In this document: positions 44,389 through 52,585 of the stretch, in pieces
Layout of the letters: each line of letters begins with the position of its first letter
Numbering within the stretch: position 1 is the first letter of the stretch
Assembly: GCF_001816145.1 (NCBI RefSeq)
Contig: NZ_MDZB01000022.1
Coordinates: forward strand, 1-64,000
Origin: Hymenobacter lapidarius
Lineage (GTDB): Bacteria > Bacteroidota > Bacteroidia > Cytophagales > Hymenobacteraceae
Reading direction: 5' to 3'
Length of the DNA stretch: 64,000 nucleotides
Notes under the pieces: model-generated
What the model was told of the DNA's origin: nothing
Seen by the model: the letters and a program-made list of their open reading frames with translations, nothing else
Databases searched by the model: none
Program-made: the position numbers and the translations under genes

Positions 44389-45255
44389 ATGCCAAGAATG
44401 ATTAAATCCGGTCTCATTCAGATGAGTCTGCCGATGACCGAAGGCGAAGGCACGATTGCCGAAATTATGCAGGCCATGGAAGCCAAGCACATTCCGCTGA
44501 TTGAAGAAGCCGGCCGCCAGGGCGTGCAGATTCTCTGCCTGCAGGAAATTTTCAACACCCCGTATTTCTGCCCCGGCCAGGACAAATCCTGGTATGCATC
44601 GGCTGAGTCGGTGCCCGGCCCGACGACCGACCGCATGGCCGAGTACGCCAAGAAATACAACATGGTGATGATTGTGCCCGTGTACGAGCGCGAGGCCGCC
44701 GGCTTCCTCTACAACACGGCCGCTGTGATTGATGCCGACGGCACCTACCTCGGTAAGTACCGCAAAAACCATATTCCTCACACCACCGGATTTTGGGAGA
44801 AGTTCTTCTTTAAGCCCGGCAACCTGGGCTACCCGGTGTTCCAGACCAAATACGCCAAAATAGGCGTGTACATCTGCTACGACCGCCACTTTCCCGACGG
44901 AGCCCGCGTGCTGGGCCTCAACGGCGCCGAAATCGTGTACAACCCCTCGGCCACCGTGGCCGGCCTTTCGCAGTACCTCTGGAAGCTGGAGCAGCCTGCG
45001 CACGCCGCCGCCAACGGCTATTTCATGGGCTGCATCAACCGCGTAGGCGAGGAAAAACCTTGGAACCTGGGCCGCTTCTACGGCACGTCGTATTTCGTGG
45101 ACCCGCGCGGCCAGATTATCGCGCAAGCCGATGAGTACAAGGACGAATTGCTCATTGCCGATTTTGACCTCGATATGATTGAGGAAGTGCGCAATACCTG
45201 GCAGTTCTTTCGTGACCGTCGCCCCGAAACCTACGAGAAACTGGTGGAACTGTAG
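44389..45255 (+). CDS. Beta-ureidopropionase (nitrilase superfamily)
   Basis: 288 aa from ATG 44389; an upstream in-frame start lies inside the hairpin arm. Glu-Lys-Cys triad: E53 in LQEIFNTPYF, K126 in KYRKNHIPH, C163 in YICYDRHFP. Removes CO2 and NH3 from N-carbamoyl-beta-alanine to give beta-alanine. Sequence type is close to N-carbamoylputrescine amidase as well, but cluster context decides for pyrimidine degradation. Cytoplasmic; likely forms large homo-oligomers like its family. Confidence 0.92.
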   Translation: MPRMIKSGLIQMSLPMTEGEGTIAEIMQAMEAKHIPLIEEAGRQGVQILCLQEIFNTPYFCPGQDKSWYASAESVPGPTTDRMAEYAKKYNMVMIVPVYEREAAGFLYNTAAVIDADGTYLGKYRKNHIPHTTGFWEKFFFKPGNLGYPVFQTKYAKIGVYICYDRHFPDGARVLGLNGAEIVYNPSATVAGLSQYLWKLEQPAHAAANGYFMGCINRVGEEKPWNLGRFYGTSYFVDPRGQIIAQADEYKDELLIADFDLDMIEEVRNTWQFFRDRRPETYEKLVEL

Positions 45256-45256
45256 A

Positions 45257-45363
45257 AGTTTTGAGGGTTGAAGGCTGAGTTTTGAGTTAACCGTTCCATG
45301 TTTTTGGGGTAATCAACAGCTCGCATTTGACCATTTAAAACTCAACCTTCAACTCTCAAAATT
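45257..45363. repeat. AAAACTC-type inverted repeat, ureidopropionase-preT gap
   Basis: Arms 45257-45286 and 45334-45363 pair at 25 of 30. The right arm shows an ACTCAAC/CTTCAAC/TCTCAAA unit pattern. It starts 2 bases after the stop codon and ends 8 bases before the preT GTG. Confidence 0.87.
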
Positions 45364-45371
45364 TTAAGATT

Positions 45372-46697
45372 GTGGCCGAATTTTTTACCCCCACCACCGA
45401 GCAGGAATTTGCGGCAAACTTCGCGCAACTCAAGCCGCTCATGAACCGAACGGAGGCGTTGTATGAAAGCTCGCGCTGCCTGTTTTGCTTCGATGCACCG
45501 TGCATTAAGGCCTGCCCGTCGGGGATTGACATTCCGCAGTTTATTCGGCAGATAAATTCGGGCAACGAGACCGGTGCGGCACGCACCATTTACGAAGCCA
45601 ATTACTTCGGCAATGCCTGCGGCAAGGTGTGTCCCACGGAGGTGCTGTGTGAAGGCGCCTGCGTATATAACCTGCAGGATGTGAAGCCGATTGAGATTGG
45701 TCGGCTGCAGAGCTACGCCACTACCAAGGTGATTGAAAGTGGGAAGAAATTGTTTAGCCCCGGCGCGGCAAACGGAAAAAGTGTGGCCGTAATTGGGGCT
45801 GGCCCCGCCGGCATTTCTGCCGCCTGCGAGCTACGCGCCCTGGGGTACGCAGTGGACGTATTTGAGGCCAAAGCGCAACCCTCGGGCCTCACGGTTTATG
45901 GAGTGGCACCCTACAAAATCACCAACGAGGAAACATTGGCTGAAATGGACTATTTGCAAGCCCAATTTGGCTACAACACCCATTTCAATTCGCCTATTAA
46001 TTCTCGCGAAGAATTAATGAAATTGGAAAATAAATACGACGCTATTTTCCTGGGCATTGGCCTGGGCAAAACGAATGCGCTGGGCTTGCCGGGCGAGAAT
46101 AAAATCAATTGTACCGGCGCTGTTGAGTTCATTGCCGAATTGCGCCAGCACCATCACGAAATAGCAGTGGGCCGCAAGGTAATTGTGCTGGGGGGTGGCA
46201 ATACCGCTATGGACGCGGCTTCAGAATCGGCGCGCCTGGGCGCGGAACAGGTGACTTTGGCGTATCGCCGCGGTAAGGAAGAGATGGGTGCTTATGAATT
46301 TGAGTACGACCTGGCCAAAGGCGTGGGCGTAAGTGGCTTGTTCAACGTGGCGCCGCTGGAAATTGTGGGCGATGACTACGTGGCGGGTGTGCGGTTCATT
46401 CGCACCGAAACGATTAATGGCAAGGTGTCGGAAATAGCCGGTTCTGAATTTGTGGAACCCTGCGACATGGTGATAAAAGCCACCGGCCAGGCCAAGCAAA
46501 CCGAATTCCTGCGCCTGATTCCCGGCCTAGAAGTGGACGGTAAAGGCCGCATCGTTGCCAATGCGCACACCGGCCAAACCACCAACCCTAAGTACTTCGC
46601 CTCCGGCGATGCCTGGAACGGCGGCGCTGAGGTAGTGAACGCGGCGGCCGAAGCCAAACTAACGGCCCGCGGCATTCACGCTTATCTGAGTAAATAG
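45372..46697 (+). CDS. preT: NAD-dependent dihydropyrimidine dehydrogenase, PreT subunit
   Basis: 441 aa from GTG 45372; the N-terminus MAEFFTPTT aligns with family members, and no ATG lies nearer. Two N-terminal [4Fe-4S]-type Cys sets: C36/C39/C44/C48 and C83/C87/C93/C97, as in GltD-like flavoproteins. FAD Rossmann motif GAGPAG at 142-147, NAD(P) motif VLGGGNTAMDAA, and a C-terminal ATGQ segment. Passes electrons from NAD(P)H through FAD and Fe-S to PreA. Next gene is preA. Confidence 0.93.
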   Translation: MAEFFTPTTEQEFAANFAQLKPLMNRTEALYESSRCLFCFDAPCIKACPSGIDIPQFIRQINSGNETGAARTIYEANYFGNACGKVCPTEVLCEGACVYNLQDVKPIEIGRLQSYATTKVIESGKKLFSPGAANGKSVAVIGAGPAGISAACELRALGYAVDVFEAKAQPSGLTVYGVAPYKITNEETLAEMDYLQAQFGYNTHFNSPINSREELMKLENKYDAIFLGIGLGKTNALGLPGENKINCTGAVEFIAELRQHHHEIAVGRKVIVLGGGNTAMDAASESARLGAEQVTLAYRRGKEEMGAYEFEYDLAKGVGVSGLFNVAPLEIVGDDYVAGVRFIRTETINGKVSEIAGSEFVEPCDMVIKATGQAKQTEFLRLIPGLEVDGKGRIVANAHTGQTTNPKYFASGDAWNGGAEVVNAAAEAKLTARGIHAYLSK

Positions 46698-46801
46698 CGT
46701 CACCCGGAACTGCTATCCCCATCTGGCGTCCGTTTTCGAAAGACCTAAAGACAGCATCCCATTTTGCAGTAAATTATTTCTTCCGGTTTGAGTTGTTGCG
46801 G

Positions 46802-46834
46802 CCGCAGTAAGGTCCTTCGCAAGCTTAGGATGAC
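46802..46834. repeat. Decayed REP-like half element, preT-preA gap
   Basis: CCGCAGTAAGGTCCTTCGC, then AAGCTTAGGATGAC, read in reverse as GTCATCCTAAGCTTGCGAAG, a variant of the REP-like arm. No partner arm is evident in the 147-base gap. Confidence 0.55.
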
Positions 46835-46844
46835 AGAGAATATT

Positions 46845-48221
46845 ATGCCCGACCTCTCAATCAATTTCGCCGGCATCAAATCGCCGAACCCGTTCTGGCT
46901 GGCTTCAGCCCCGCCCACCAATTCCGGCTACCAGATAATGAAGGCGTTTGACGCCGGCTGGGGCGGCGCGGTGTGGAAAACGCTGGGCGTGCCCGTAGTC
47001 AACGTGTCGAGCCGCTACGGCGGTGTGAACTACCGCGACAAGCGCTTGGTCGGTTTCAACAACATTGAGCTGATTTCGGACCGCCCGCTGGCCGACAATC
47101 TGCGCGAGATTGAGGAAGTGAAAAAGCGCTTTCCCAACCACGCCGTCATCGCTTCGCTCATGGTACAGAGCCGGCAGGAGTGGCACGATATCGTGCGGCA
47201 GAGCCAGGACGCGGGCGCCGATGGCTTCGAGCTGAATTTTGGCTGCCCGCACGGCATGTGCGAGCGCGGCATGGGCTCGGCGGTGGGGCAGGAGCCCAAA
47301 ATTTTGCAGATGATAGTGGAGTGGGTGATGGAAGTGGCCACCAAGCCGGTCATCGTGAAGCTCACGCCCAACATTTCTGACATCACCGAGCCCGCTCTGG
47401 CCGCCCGCCGCGGCGGGGCCGATGCCATTTCGCTCATCAACACCATCCAAAGCATTGTGGGCGTTGATATCGACCAATTTGCCCCGTACCCCATCGTAGA
47501 CGGCAAGGGCAGCAACGGCGGCTACTGCGGCCCGGCCGTGAAGCCAATTGCCCTGAACATGGTGAAAAACTGCGCCCAGCACCCCGACATCAAGCTGCCT
47601 ATTTCGGGCATTGGCGGCATCGAGAACTGGCGCGATGCGGTGGAACATATTCTGCTGGGGGCCAGCAGTGTGCAGGTGTGCACGGCGGCCATGCACTTTG
47701 GTTTCGGCATCATTCGCGAAATGACTTCGGGCCTGGAGCAGTACATGGTGGACAAAGGCTTCAGCACCATCTACGACTTTGTGGGCAAGGCCCTGCCCAA
47801 CGTGCTGCCCTGGGAGCAGCTCAACATGAAGTATAAGGTGATGGCTAACATCCACGCCGAGAAGTGCATCGGCTGCCAGCTCTGCTACACCGCCTGCGAA
47901 GACGGCGCCCACCAAGCAATCCGGTTGAATGCGGGCACCCGCGTCCCGGAAATCATCGAGGAAAACTGCGTGGGCTGCAATTTGTGCTCGCTGGTGTGCC
48001 CCGTAGAGGACTGCATCACTATGGACCGCACCGACTCCGGCACCGAGCACATCACCTGGAAAGAGCGGGTGGCCGCCGGCACCGCGCCCACCGAGTTCAA
48101 CGACGAGCGCGCCGGTGGCCGGCACCACTGGGTGCCCGAGCCCAGCGCCGCCCTGGGCAAGGAGCGCCACAAGACGCTTCCAGGCAAAGCCCGGGTTTAT
48201 GCTGGGGACTTAGGCCTATAA
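46845..48221 (+). CDS. preA: Dihydropyrimidine dehydrogenase, PreA subunit
   Basis: 458 aa from ATG 46845 (MPDLSINFAG); ATG 46830 is a possible alternative. FMN/TIM-barrel domain with WKTLGVPVVNVSSRYGG and the loop C134-PHGM.ERGMG that carries the active-site cysteine in dihydropyrimidine dehydrogenases. C-terminal ferredoxin domain with C341/C344/C347/C351 and C375/C378/C381/C385, two [4Fe-4S] clusters. Reduces uracil and thymine to their 5,6-dihydro forms with electrons from PreT; first step of the pathway encoded by the five upstream genes. Last gene of the cluster. Confidence 0.94.
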   Translation: MPDLSINFAGIKSPNPFWLASAPPTNSGYQIMKAFDAGWGGAVWKTLGVPVVNVSSRYGGVNYRDKRLVGFNNIELISDRPLADNLREIEEVKKRFPNHAVIASLMVQSRQEWHDIVRQSQDAGADGFELNFGCPHGMCERGMGSAVGQEPKILQMIVEWVMEVATKPVIVKLTPNISDITEPALAARRGGADAISLINTIQSIVGVDIDQFAPYPIVDGKGSNGGYCGPAVKPIALNMVKNCAQHPDIKLPISGIGGIENWRDAVEHILLGASSVQVCTAAMHFGFGIIREMTSGLEQYMVDKGFSTIYDFVGKALPNVLPWEQLNMKYKVMANIHAEKCIGCQLCYTACEDGAHQAIRLNAGTRVPEIIEENCVGCNLCSLVCPVEDCITMDRTDSGTEHITWKERVAAGTAPTEFNDERAGGRHHWVPEPSAALGKERHKTLPGKARVYAGDLGL

Positions 48222-48372
48222 TCAATTGCGCTGATTACTCGTGGCGCTTTTGCTACATCCTACAGTTTGGTTTATTAGCTCGCAGTAGAAATAAGTTTGT
48301 CAATAGCGAGGAGTAGTAAGTATTCCCAACAAGAACGAAGTGTCTTTCCCCCTAAACAATCATCTACCCTGT

Positions 48373-48918
48373 ATGAAAACTTTTGCTCTATATACCTCTT
48401 TTGTATCTGTTTTATTCTTGTCCGCCTGCAAGGATAAAGAAGTAACGCCTATTGGCCCAATAGAAGGGCGGTTTGATATAGTGAACGAGCAGGGCAAGGT
48501 AATGACAAGTTTTGCAAAAGGGCAAAATGTGATTTTTCGCTTTGAAGTAAAAAACACTACCAGCGAAGCTGTTTTTCTTAAAAACCCTTTATTCGACGCG
48601 CAGCAGTTCTTAGAATTGTACCAGCTCTCCAGTTCAACCTCTAACGTGTTACTTGGTAAGCCATACAATCATATCTTTTGCGACTACCGAGGAGGTTTTA
48701 ATATTCCGGCGCGAAGTACCATAACGCTGAATATTTCTTGGGTAGAAGTGGCCAATTATTCCAACTCAGCGATTTTTTGCAGCCATGCGGCCAACAGTTA
48801 TCTGCAACCCGGGCGCTACAAAAGCTCCTTTGCTGCGGCTTTTACTATTCTAAAGCCGACGGGACCCGAGACAGTTCTTCCTGCTCAATCCTTTAGTCAG
48901 GAATTTGACGTGCGCTAG
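48373..48918 (+). CDS. Putative lipoprotein, unknown function
   Basis: 181 aa from ATG 48373 (MKTFALYTSFVSVLFLSACK); lipobox LSAC, so a lipid-anchored exported protein. Mature part is beta-rich with FRFEVKNTTSEAVFL and NIPARSTITLNISWVEV, resembling an Ig-like/immunoglobulin-fold domain. Ends with QSFSQEFDVR. AT-richer than its neighbours, so possibly a recent arrival. No neighbour explains it. Confidence 0.7.
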   Translation: MKTFALYTSFVSVLFLSACKDKEVTPIGPIEGRFDIVNEQGKVMTSFAKGQNVIFRFEVKNTTSEAVFLKNPLFDAQQFLELYQLSSSTSNVLLGKPYNHIFCDYRGGFNIPARSTITLNISWVEVANYSNSAIFCSHAANSYLQPGRYKSSFAAAFTILKPTGPETVLPAQSFSQEFDVR

Positions 48919-48931
48919 CCTTGCTGGTCAG

Positions 48932-50068
48932 TTAATTTAACACGGATATTGGCTCGTGAACACCGTCGGCTCGATCACGCAGTGGCCGGCTGTTGCGCTG
49001 GTGGTGCTTGGCTTGAATTTCGGCCACAATGGCCAGCGCAATTTCCTCCGGGGTTTCGCTGCCCAAGTCCAGCCCAATCGGGCTGTGCAGTCGGCTGTGC
49101 AGCAGATTCCGGGCATCCTGTTCCGACAAATCCAGCTCGGCTTCGGCCAACAGGCGGGCTGCCTTGTTGCGTGGGCCCAGCAGACCAATGTAGGGTGTGG
49201 GGCCGGGAATGTGCAGGGCCAAAGCGGCCAAGTCATACGCGTAATTGTGGCTGAGCAGCACGGCGTAAGCATCACCGGGCGTTTCCTGCGCGATGGCGGC
49301 TACCGGCACCACCCGCACCTCGGCGGCTTCTGGGAAGCGGGAGCGGGTGGCCAGGTTGGGCCGGCCGTCGAACACGGTGATGTGCCAGCCCAGCGAGGCA
49401 GCGAGGTGCACCAGCGGCTGGGCATCGTTGCCCGCCCCGTACACAATGAGGCGCAAGGGCGGAGTGAGGAGTTCGACCAAAGCACGCACGGGGCCGGCGT
49501 CGGTGTCTATGTCCAGCACCTGCGTGGTGCCTTCGGCTAATGTTGCGCGGGCAGCTTCGGCCAGTGGGGCGGCCAGGGCGGGGGTGCCCCGCACCGTGCC
49601 CGCCGCCGTGAGCAGCACGCGCTGGCCCACGCCTGCCCGCAGTCCCGTGCCCTCATCGGTGCTGAAAACGGTGGCCAGCACGGCCGGCTCCGGGTATCCG
49701 GCGAAGCCGCGCAGCAGCTCCATCGCATTGTCGGGCGCGGCAAAGTCCAGCGGCTCCAGTAGGATGCGAACCACGCCCTGGCAGCCGGGGCCCAAGCCGT
49801 GGCGCGGGTCGTCCTCGTCGCGGGTGTCATAGGTAACCAAGCCCGGCTCGCCCCGGAAAATGGCCTGCCGGGCACGCTGCCGCGCATCGCCCTCCAGGCA
49901 GCCGCCGCTGATGGCCCCGGTTAGCTGGCCATCGTCGGTGACGAGCATACGGGCGCCAGGCCGGCGATACGCAGAGCCCAGCACTTCCACCACCGTGGCC
50001 AGGGCGCAGGGCCGGGCGCTGGCGCGGTGCTGGTCGTAGGCAAGGAGCAGGCGTTGGAGTTCAGTCAT
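48932..50068 (-). CDS. xdhC: XdhC-family molybdenum cofactor maturation protein
   Basis: 378 aa from ATG 50068 (MTELQRLLLAYDQ); ATG 50080 is also in frame. N-terminal XdhC/CoxI domain with VLGSAYRRPGARML and ISGGCLEGD (the conserved Cys). C-terminal Rossmann domain (LIVYGAGNDAQPLVHLA) binds nucleotide. It loads sulfurated Moco into xanthine dehydrogenase/aldehyde oxidase-type enzymes. Lies just downstream of such an enzyme on the same strand, separated by 190 bases, so it probably serves it. Confidence 0.9.
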   Translation of the reverse strand: MTELQRLLLAYDQHRASARPCALATVVEVLGSAYRRPGARMLVTDDGQLTGAISGGCLEGDARQRARQAIFRGEPGLVTYDTRDEDDPRHGLGPGCQGVVRILLEPLDFAAPDNAMELLRGFAGYPEPAVLATVFSTDEGTGLRAGVGQRVLLTAAGTVRGTPALAAPLAEAARATLAEGTTQVLDIDTDAGPVRALVELLTPPLRLIVYGAGNDAQPLVHLAASLGWHITVFDGRPNLATRSRFPEAAEVRVVPVAAIAQETPGDAYAVLLSHNYAYDLAALALHIPGPTPYIGLLGPRNKAARLLAEAELDLSEQDARNLLHSRLHSPIGLDLGSETPEEIALAIVAEIQAKHHQRNSRPLRDRADGVHEPISVLN

Positions 50069-50258
50069 TCGGGATGTCAAGTAGGTCTAGCAGCACGCCG
50101 GGCGGCAGGGGGAGGTTATGTAAACTGCTTGCCGGGAAGCGAGGTTTTGGGACGGTAGCAAACGGCGACGTTAAAACCAACCGCCCCGCAACGAGTTCTT
50201 TACGGGGTATTTTTACGCGAAGAATAGCTACCCCCAGCACCTGCCAGCGCCGCAGTTT

Positions 50259-52493
50259 CTACAGCAGCTTATCGATAGTAATGGGCATATCGCGCACGCG
50301 CTTGCCGGTGGCGTGGTAAATGGCGTTGGCCACGGCGGCGGCTACGCCCAGCATGCCCACTTCGCCCAGGCCCTTGATGCCGAGGGGGTTCACTTTATCG
50401 TCTTCCTCGTTCACGAAAACGACGTCGATGGCGTGAATGTCGGCGTTCACCGGGACGTGGTATTCGGCCAGGGAGTGGTTCATGTAGCGGCCGAAGCGGT
50501 GGTCCATCACCGATTCTTCCATCAGGGCCATGCCGAGGCCCCAGACCACGGAGCCGAGCACTTGACTGCGGGCCGTTTTGGGGTTGAGGATGCGTCCGGC
50601 GGCCACGGCATTTACCACGCGGGTAACGTGCACGGTCATCAGGTCGGGGTCCACTTTCACTTCCACAAACACCGCGTTGTGGGCGTGCATGGAGTATTTT
50701 GGCGGCTTCAGCATCGCCAGCTTGGCGAGTAGCGTGGAGTTTTCGGCTTCAATTCTGGGCTCGCCGCTGGCCTGCACCACATCGCGCAGCACCATGGCTT
50801 GAGTACTGTCGGAGCGCAGACGCATCTGGCCGTTGGCAAACTGCACATCGTCGATTTTGACGCCTTTGAACGCCGGGCTGTCCATTTTCTGGGTTTGTTT
50901 CAGCAGGGCCTCGCCCAGCTTGGTGCAGGCTTCCACCACGGAGTTGCCCACCGAGGCGGCCGTCCAGGAGCCGCCTTGCAGCGGCGACTCGGGAAGCTCG
51001 GTATCGCCCAGCACGAAGGTGACGGCCTCAATGGGTAGGCCCATGCTTTCGGCCGCAATCTGCGTCATAATGGTGTAGGTGCCGGTGCCGATTTCGTTGG
51101 TGCCGCTGCTCACCGTGAGGTGGCCGTCGGCGTCGAGGCTGGCGCGTACGGAGGCGGGCAGCTTGGTGGCGTCCCACACGCCGCCGCCCATGCCCCAGCC
51201 CACCAGCAGGTTGCCGTCGCGCATGGAGCCGGGCGCGGCCGTGCGCTGCTTCCAGCCAAATTTGGCGGCGCCTTCGTGGTAGCACTTGCGCAGCGCCTTG
51301 CTGGAATAGGGGAGGTCCTGGGCCTGGTCGTGGTCGGAGTAGTTGCGCATGCGGAATTCGAGCGGGTCGAGGCCGGCGGCATAGGCCATCTCGTCCATCG
51401 CAATTTCCAGGGCGATGGAGCCCGAGGCTGCGCCGGGTGCGCGCATGTCGAGCGGCGTGTACACGTCGAGTTTGGCCAGGCGGTAGCCCAGCGCCACATT
51501 TTTGCAGTCGTAGAGCATGCCGCTCCAGCCCACCACGTTTTCGGTAAAATCCTCAAACTGCGAGGTCTCGGCCACGGCAAAGTGGTTGATGCCGGTGAGC
51601 GAGCCGTCGGCGGCGGTGGCCAGGGCTACGTGCTGCAGGGTTTCGGGCCGGTGGCCAAAGCTGAACATCTGCTCGCGGGTGAGCGATACGCGCACCGAGC
51701 GCTCCAGCTCCAGCGAGGCCATCACGGCCAGCAACAGTTGGTACTGGGGCCGCAGGCCGGAGCCAAAGCCGCCGCCGGTGTACTTCGAAATTACCCGCGC
51801 CCGGTCTTTGCTCAGCCCGAAAATCTTGGTCACGAGCAGCTGGCTGTTGAAGGCGCCCTGCGTCTTGTCGTAGATATTCAGGTGCTTATCGCCCAGCCAC
51901 TCCACGGTGGTGGCAAAGTTTTCCATGGGGTTGTGGTGCTGGGCGTGGTGCGAGAACTGCGCCTCCACGTGGGCCACGCCTTCCTTCCAGCCCTTGCCAA
52001 AGTTGCCGCGCGACTTCGGCGGCTGGAAGCCGATTTTGCCTTTGCCCGGCTCGTAGGCATCGTCGATATGCTGGCTCAACTTGGTTTCGTGGGCGACCTC
52101 CTCGTACTCGATGTGCAGCACGGACGCGGCGTAGCGAGCCAGCTCAAAGGTGTCGGCCACCACCAGCGCCACCGGCTGCAGGCTGAACTTGATTTCGGCA
52201 TCGTACAGCGGGCGAAACGGCGAGCCGCCGGGCGCGATTTCGTCTTGGTAGCTGCGGTCGAAAATGGCGAAATGCGGCACGTTCTCGTGCGAGAAAACCT
52301 GCTGCACGCCCGCCAGCGCCAGCACCGGCGCGGCGTCTATTTTCGTGATTTTGCCCTTGGCGATGGGGCTGCTCACCACGTAGCCGTACAGCATGTTCGG
52401 CACGTTGTATTCGGCGGCGTACTTGGCGGTGCCGGTCACTTTGGCCGGGCCATCCACGCGGCTGGTGGGCTTGCCGATATAGTCAGTATTCAT
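50259..52493 (-). CDS. paoC: Aldehyde oxidoreductase/xanthine dehydrogenase-family molybdopterin subunit
   Basis: 744 aa, PaoC/YagR size. N-terminal domain with RVDGPAKVTGTAKYAAEYNV, Moco loop YTGGGFGSG, substrate-channel region DMRAPGAASGS, and the catalytic Glu in GLGEVGMLG near the C-terminus. Active site with molybdenum-MCD cofactor, oxidising aldehydes or N-heterocycles with water. Third gene of a three-subunit set (2Fe-2S, FAD, Mo). The PaoB-like features of the FAD subunit suggest an aldehyde oxidase of the PaoABC type rather than xanthine dehydrogenase. No Tat signal seen on this or the other subunits. Confidence 0.9.
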   Translation of the reverse strand: MNTDYIGKPTSRVDGPAKVTGTAKYAAEYNVPNMLYGYVVSSPIAKGKITKIDAAPVLALAGVQQVFSHENVPHFAIFDRSYQDEIAPGGSPFRPLYDAEIKFSLQPVALVVADTFELARYAASVLHIEYEEVAHETKLSQHIDDAYEPGKGKIGFQPPKSRGNFGKGWKEGVAHVEAQFSHHAQHHNPMENFATTVEWLGDKHLNIYDKTQGAFNSQLLVTKIFGLSKDRARVISKYTGGGFGSGLRPQYQLLLAVMASLELERSVRVSLTREQMFSFGHRPETLQHVALATAADGSLTGINHFAVAETSQFEDFTENVVGWSGMLYDCKNVALGYRLAKLDVYTPLDMRAPGAASGSIALEIAMDEMAYAAGLDPLEFRMRNYSDHDQAQDLPYSSKALRKCYHEGAAKFGWKQRTAAPGSMRDGNLLVGWGMGGGVWDATKLPASVRASLDADGHLTVSSGTNEIGTGTYTIMTQIAAESMGLPIEAVTFVLGDTELPESPLQGGSWTAASVGNSVVEACTKLGEALLKQTQKMDSPAFKGVKIDDVQFANGQMRLRSDSTQAMVLRDVVQASGEPRIEAENSTLLAKLAMLKPPKYSMHAHNAVFVEVKVDPDLMTVHVTRVVNAVAAGRILNPKTARSQVLGSVVWGLGMALMEESVMDHRFGRYMNHSLAEYHVPVNADIHAIDVVFVNEEDDKVNPLGIKGLGEVGMLGVAAAVANAIYHATGKRVRDMPITIDKLL

Positions 52494-52499
52494 AGGTAA

Positions 52500-52585
52500 A
52501 GCTGTTGGCCGCTAGCTATTAGCTGTTAGCTTGATGAGTAATGAACAAAAAAACCAATGGCTATGAGTTGAAAGCTGACGGCTGG
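52500..52585. repeat. Eroded AGCTNTT heptamer repeat at paoB end
   Basis: GCTAGCTATTAGCTGTTAGC on the left matches the heptamer family at 28921 and 36684. The right arm is poorly preserved and lies inside the last codons of the FAD-subunit gene (52561 onward). Confidence 0.55.
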
